Positions 59,520-64,000 of a DNA stretch of 64,000 nucleotides are shown here, in pieces; the first letter of the stretch is position 1; each line of letters opens with the position of its first letter. A program made the translations under genes and the position numbers. The DNA is from Paenibacillus antarcticus (GTDB taxonomy: Bacteria > Bacillota > Bacilli > Paenibacillales > Paenibacillaceae), in NCBI RefSeq assembly GCF_001637225.1, contig NZ_LVJI01000053.1:19525-83524 (forward strand). The letters are read 5' to 3'. The notes under the pieces were generated by a model. That model saw nothing but the letters and a program-made list of their open reading frames with translations, was not told the origin of the DNA and did not search any database.

Positions 59520-61227
59520 AATATCGGGCATCGCAGCTTCTGCAGGAATTGCCATTGCCCGAGCGTTCATCTTGGAACATCCGGATTATTCTGTACAAAA
59601 GACGCAAGTGAATGATACCCAGGCAGAATTGGATAAGTTGGACGACGCACTACAACAATCAAGTGTTGAACTCGAGGCAATCAAAGAACGTACTCTTCAA
59701 GAATTAGGTGAGAAGAAAGCAGAAATTTTTGAATCTCATCTACTTATTTTGAATGATCCTGAATTCATTGATCCTGTGAAGAGTCTTATCACTACTGAAT
59801 CTATTAATGCAAGTTATGCACTTAATGAGATTGCGAACCAATTTATTGCCATGTTCGAAAATATGAAGAGTGCATACTTGCAAGAACGTGCAGCGGATAT
59901 GCGAGATGTGTCGAAACGTATTCTGAAACACTTACTTGGCATTAGCCAAATAAGTCCTGCTGAAATTGCTGAAGAGACGATCGTTATTGCTGAAGATCTA
60001 ACACCATCCGACACAGCGCAATTAAATCGTAAATATGTTAAAGGTTTTACTACGAATATTGGGGGAAGAACTTCTCATTCGGCTATCATGGCAAGGTCGC
60101 TTGAAATCCCTGCTGTTGTTGGGACACAAAATGTGTTATCTCAAGTGACAAGTGGTGATCTGGTTATTGTAGACGGATTAGCTGGGGAGGTATTAATTAA
60201 TCCTTCAGAAGAAATCGTTGCTGAGTACCGGAGTAAACAACAAGCGTATGATCAACAAATTGCAGAGTGGAAGAAGCTTCGTGATCTACCAACGCTTACT
60301 AAAGATAATGTACAAGTTGAATTAGCTGCTAACATTGGTACCCCTGCTGATGTGGAAGGCGTTCTTGAGAATGGTGGAGAGGCCGTTGGATTATACAGAA
60401 CGGAATTTCTATACATGGGCCGGGATAAACTTCCATCTGAGAACGTTCAATATAACGCATATAAGACCGTTTTGGAAAAAATGAGCGGTAAACCAGTGGT
60501 TGTTCGTACGCTAGATATCGGTGGCGACAAGGAATTGCCTTATCTGGAAATGCCCAAAGAAATGAATCCATTCTTAGGATTCCGTGCAATTCGATTGTGT
60601 CTAGATCGTCAGGACATCTTCCGTGTGCAACTACGTGCTTTACTACGTGCAAGTGTATATGGTAACCTACGCATCATGTTCCCGATGATTGCCACACTTG
60701 GTGAATTTAGAGCGGCTAAGGCAGTGTTGCTGGAAGAGAAGGAGAAATTGACTTCTGAAGGTATTGCAGTGTCTGACAACATTCAACTTGGAATTATGGT
60801 AGAGATTCCAAGTACTGCTGTACTGGCAGATCAATTTGCTAAAGAAGTAGATTTCTTCAGCATTGGAACCAATGACCTTATTCAGTATACGATGGCTGCA
60901 GATCGAATGAATGAACGTGTATCTTATCTATATCAACCATATAATCCATCTATATTACGATTAATTGACATGGTCATTAAGGCTGCACATAAACAAGGAA
61001 AATGGGTCGGAATGTGTGGAGAAATGGCAGGAGATGAGATAGCTATACCGCTCCTAATTGGATTGGGTCTTGATGAATTTAGTATGAGTGCCTCATCTAT
61101 TCTTCCTGCGAGAAGTCTTATCTCTAAGTTATCTGCATCAGATATGATACAACTGGCAGAGAAGGCACTTGAGCAAGGTACTGCAGAAGAAGTTGTTGAA
61201 TTGGTAAAAGCTACTGTGAGTAAGTAA
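59512..61227 (+). CDS. ptsI: PTS enzyme I (phosphoenolpyruvate-protein phosphotransferase)
   Basis: Enzyme I takes phosphate from PEP and gives it to HPr. The 571-residue protein has the phospho-His in TNIGGRTSHSAIMARSLEIP (about residue 190), RTLDIGGDKELPY (about 330) and the PEP-site region GMCGEMAGDEIAIPLLIGLG (about 500). The ATG lies within the end of ptsH (ATGAATAAA), so translation is coupled. Confidence 0.97.
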   Translation: MNKISGIAASAGIAIARAFILEHPDYSVQKTQVNDTQAELDKLDDALQQSSVELEAIKERTLQELGEKKAEIFESHLLILNDPEFIDPVKSLITTESINASYALNEIANQFIAMFENMKSAYLQERAADMRDVSKRILKHLLGISQISPAEIAEETIVIAEDLTPSDTAQLNRKYVKGFTTNIGGRTSHSAIMARSLEIPAVVGTQNVLSQVTSGDLVIVDGLAGEVLINPSEEIVAEYRSKQQAYDQQIAEWKKLRDLPTLTKDNVQVELAANIGTPADVEGVLENGGEAVGLYRTEFLYMGRDKLPSENVQYNAYKTVLEKMSGKPVVVRTLDIGGDKELPYLEMPKEMNPFLGFRAIRLCLDRQDIFRVQLRALLRASVYGNLRIMFPMIATLGEFRAAKAVLLEEKEKLTSEGIAVSDNIQLGIMVEIPSTAVLADQFAKEVDFFSIGTNDLIQYTMAADRMNERVSYLYQPYNPSILRLIDMVIKAAHKQGKWVGMCGEMAGDEIAIPLLIGLGLDEFSMSASSILPARSLISKLSASDMIQLAEKALEQGTAEEVVELVKATVSK

Positions 61228-61250
61228 TATTCATTTATATATGTATGAAT

Positions 61251-61286
61251 AAAAAGGAGTGGTCCACATATGGGCCACTCCTTTTT
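61251..61286 (+). terminator. Terminator after ptsI
   Basis: AAAAAGGAGTGG pairs with CCACTCCTTTTT, with an inner CCA/TGG. Strong and bidirectional in form. The following 340 bases to 61628 are AT-rich, with no ORF or RNA element that I can support. Confidence 0.92.
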
Positions 61287-61628
61287 GTCGTAATATAAAT
61301 TCCTATTCATGATAACTTCTTTGATTAAGAGGGCCCCCTACAATAGAATATTTTTATCTGCATTCTTTGCTATTCTTAAATGGAGTTGGGAAGCGTATAA
61401 TCCTCTAAATTAGATAAATAAAGTGTATTTCCAACATTCACTATCAATTATTGTATGATTATGTAAATAACGAATGGCGTTTATATTCCTATAATTCGAT
61501 TAATGCATAAGCGATATTATAGGATATAGCCCTTACTAAAGGAAACCATATTACATATAATATGGTGAACGTGGTATGTGATCTGTCGTTAGGTTACCTA
61601 TATTAGGATATGATGGTGGTGATATTCT

Positions 61629-63968
61629 ATGATCGATATAACAAGTTATTATGAAGGTCGAGATTTGGGTTGCAGTTATGCCCCGCAAGGAAGTTTATTT
61701 AAGGTGTGGGCACCGACAGCAAGTCTAGTGTCGCTGGTTCTATATAAAGAAGCAGGTCATTATAATTCGCAAGGACTCGTTACGGATCATAGTAATGGTC
61801 ATGAGATTGTGATGAAGAAGGATGAAAGCGGAGTATGGTCGTGTTACTTTAGTGGGGATTTGAAAGGGTTATTCTATATGTACAAAACGGAGTTCATGGA
61901 TGGAACGCTTCATTATGCGGTAGACCCATATGCGAAGGCTGTTACAGCGAACGGTGCTAGAACCGCGATTGTTGATCTGAACTCAACGAATCCAGTAGGC
62001 TGGTATGAAGACTCTAAGCCTCCTCTCTGCCATCCAACAGATAGTATCATCTATGAACTGCATGTGAGGGATTTCTCTGCTCATGGCGATTCTGGGATGT
62101 GTTATAAAGGTAAATATAAGGCTTTCACTGAAATAGGGCTAAAGGATGCCCATGGAAATGCTCTAGGAATTGATCATTTGGCTGAACTAGGGATTACACA
62201 TGTACATTTACTACCCGTGTTTGATTATAAGACGGTGAATGAGCTACAAGTAGATAGTCATGACTCCTCTATTCCTTTGTACAATTGGGGGTATGATCCT
62301 CAGAATTTTAATGTTCCAGAAGGTTCTTATTCGAGCAACGCTAATGATCCCTTAATACGGATTGTTGAATTTAAGGAAATGATTCTTGCTTTTCACCAAA
62401 AAGGGATTCGTGTCATAATGGATGTCGTTTATAATCATACATTTACGGTGGAGGACGGTCCCTTCGAAGCATTTGTACCTCATTATTTCTACCGGACGGA
62501 TGAAGCAGGAAGAATATCGAATGGATCTGGCGTTGGCAATGAAATCGCATCTGAACGTCCGATGGTACGGAAATATATTAAGGATTCTGTTCGTTATTGG
62601 GCAGAAGAATATCATATAGACGGATTCAGATTCGACCTAATCGGTCTTACGGATACACAAACAGTCAAGGAAATCACGAAAGAACTAATTGAAGAAGTGG
62701 ATCAAACATTAATATTTTATGGTGAACCTTGGACAGGAGGGGCAACACCACTTATACAGCAAACGTTAAAAGGAACGCAAAAGGGTGAACAATTTGCCTT
62801 GTTTAATGATCATTTCCGTAATGCGATTAAAGGTGATAGTGATGGTTGGGGTCGAGGTTTTGCTACGGGTGAGCGTGGTAAAGAATTAGAGGTCATGATG
62901 GGGGTAAGTGGATCTATTCATGATTTCACCTATTGTCCAGCCGAGACGATTAATTATGTGACAGTTCATGATAACCTGAATTTATGGGATAAAGTGCTGA
63001 CCACAGAAGGATTAGCTCAGGAAGCAGGACTGCTTAATAGCGGGGGAGGGTCATTTGGACACCCGTTAGATTATGAAGGAATGAAGACATCAGATCCGTA
63101 TAAAAGTGTTAATAAAAGAAATGTTTTCACGAGTGATACCGTACGTCGGACCATTCTTGCAAACGGTATCGTTTTAACTTCTCAGGGTATTCCTTTGTTT
63201 CAAGCGGGTGATGAGATGTTGCGTTCCAAGTTCGGAGATCATAATAGCTATCGAAGTGGTGATCATATTAATGCGATTCGATGGGATAACAAGCGTAGAT
63301 TTCGGCCAGTGTTTGATTATTACAAGGGATTAATTGCGCTTCGTAAGAGTCACTCTGCCTTTCGATTACACACTAGAGAGCAAGTGGAAGCGAATGTGGA
63401 GGTACTGCAATGTAGTGGGAACGTAGTATCCTATATGCTCAAGAATCATGCAAATGGCGATACTTGGCGTAATATTATCGTTATTTATAACGGGAATACA
63501 GAAGCAGTTGAAGTGGAAGTTCCATTGTCGTTAACAGGATGGAACGTTGCAGTTAACGAGTATGTCGCGGGAACAGAATCACTAGAAATTGTGTATGGTG
63601 ATATGCTTACGATTCCAAAGCTGTCTATGATGGTACTGTACGAAGAAAAGGATGCTAAACCTTACCCAACCCGTAATATCGAAATTCACTATGAAAGACC
63701 TAAAGGTGACTATGAAGGATGGAATCTATGGGTTTGGGGAAAAGGAATGCGTGAACATCAAGTCAATTTTGAAGGGATCAAGAATGGTAGAGCTGTAGCA
63801 GTTATTTCAGCATTACCAGGTGCACGTCAAATCGGATATATTATCCGTCTAAATGATTGGGAGAAAAAAGATGTGGAACGGGATCGTTATATTGATTTGG
63901 GTACAGGTAAAGGTGATTTGAAAATCATTGTGAAGAGTGACGTGCATCAGTGGAGAAGAACGAGTTAA
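61629..63968 (+). CDS. Type I pullulanase
   Basis: A 779-residue GH13 debranching enzyme that cuts alpha-1,6 links in pullulan and branched dextrins. It has no signal peptide, so it is probably cytosolic. The N-terminal CBM48-like domain (about 10-100) includes LFKVWAPTASLVSLVLY. The type I pullulanase signature YNWGYDPQNFNVPEGSY is near residue 218. GH13 motifs: VIMDVVYNHT (about 265), DGFRFDLIG (nucleophile Asp, about 335), FYGEPW (acid Glu, about 365) and YVTVHDNL. The C-terminal beta domain follows. ATGGTGGTGAT precedes the start; the ribosome binding site is modest. Confidence 0.94.
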   Translation: MIDITSYYEGRDLGCSYAPQGSLFKVWAPTASLVSLVLYKEAGHYNSQGLVTDHSNGHEIVMKKDESGVWSCYFSGDLKGLFYMYKTEFMDGTLHYAVDPYAKAVTANGARTAIVDLNSTNPVGWYEDSKPPLCHPTDSIIYELHVRDFSAHGDSGMCYKGKYKAFTEIGLKDAHGNALGIDHLAELGITHVHLLPVFDYKTVNELQVDSHDSSIPLYNWGYDPQNFNVPEGSYSSNANDPLIRIVEFKEMILAFHQKGIRVIMDVVYNHTFTVEDGPFEAFVPHYFYRTDEAGRISNGSGVGNEIASERPMVRKYIKDSVRYWAEEYHIDGFRFDLIGLTDTQTVKEITKELIEEVDQTLIFYGEPWTGGATPLIQQTLKGTQKGEQFALFNDHFRNAIKGDSDGWGRGFATGERGKELEVMMGVSGSIHDFTYCPAETINYVTVHDNLNLWDKVLTTEGLAQEAGLLNSGGGSFGHPLDYEGMKTSDPYKSVNKRNVFTSDTVRRTILANGIVLTSQGIPLFQAGDEMLRSKFGDHNSYRSGDHINAIRWDNKRRFRPVFDYYKGLIALRKSHSAFRLHTREQVEANVEVLQCSGNVVSYMLKNHANGDTWRNIIVIYNGNTEAVEVEVPLSLTGWNVAVNEYVAGTESLEIVYGDMLTIPKLSMMVLYEEKDAKPYPTRNIEIHYERPKGDYEGWNLWVWGKGMREHQVNFEGIKNGRAVAVISALPGARQIGYIIRLNDWEKKDVERDRYIDLGTGKGDLKIIVKSDVHQWRRTS

Positions 63969-64000
63969 ATTGATGATAAGTAAATGACCAACCACCCTTA

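Overview
The window is chromosomal DNA from a low-GC, spore-forming, Gram-positive bacterium, most likely Paenibacillus or a close relative. The evidence is strong AGGAGG-type ribosome binding sites with frequent TTG and GTG starts, sporulation genes (spoVB, pbpI-like, ytvI-like), T-box leaders, separate secD and secF genes, and a gene order close to the Bacillus subtilis block spoVB - comN - secDF - recJ - apt - relA - dtd - hisS - aspS - yrvM - rarA - cymR - iscS - mnmA - yrrD - yrrI - alaS - ireB - ruvX - yrzB - mltG - trhP1 - trhP2 - pbpI. I see no phage, insertion sequence, CRISPR array, rRNA or tRNA gene.

Region 1 (1-13.9 kb) holds SpoVB (cut by the window edge), ComN, SecD/SecF, a cation-efflux-like membrane protein whose metal ligands are replaced, RecJ, Apt, a uracil permease, the bifunctional (p)ppGpp enzyme Rel, Dtd and two small stress-type proteins. 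Region 2 (13.9-28.2 kb) is tRNA charging and sulfur metabolism: a T-box controlled hisS-aspS-tcdA operon, a purine permease, HelD, a probable short structured RNA, RarA, and MnmA divergent from CymR-IscS. Region 3 (28.3-39.8 kb) has YrrI, T-box controlled alaS, ireB-ruvX with two DUF1292 genes, MltG, the tRNA hydroxylation pair TrhP1/TrhP2 and a chemoreceptor. Region 4 (39.9-50.2 kb) is more accessory: a class B PBP overlapping a convergent permease gene, a polysaccharide deacetylase, IlvD, an acyltransferase, a HAD phosphatase, a sirtuin and an AraC regulator. Region 5 (50.4-64 kb) is carbon metabolism: galKET, an iron alcohol dehydrogenase, a NfeD-flotillin membrane-stress operon, GlcT with ptsHI, and a type I pullulanase.

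The richest signals are regulatory. Between glcT and ptsH lie a promoter, a GlcT-type RNA antiterminator (RAT) and a terminator whose 5' arm overlaps the RAT, although ptsG is missing from its usual place between them. The NfeD-flotillin operon has a near-perfect sigma-W promoter. The gal promoter carries a cre-like site in its spacer. Two T-boxes have clear promoters, motifs and terminators. A family of hairpin-forming leader repeats precedes apt and helD, with a reduced version before ireB. I did not find a wholly new multi-gene system. The best candidates for something undescribed are the leader-repeat family, the 22.1-22.5 kb region (a structured RNA with a 10-codon ORF, then an upstream ORF overlapping a CD3324-type regulator) and the cation-efflux homologue with a lost metal site.
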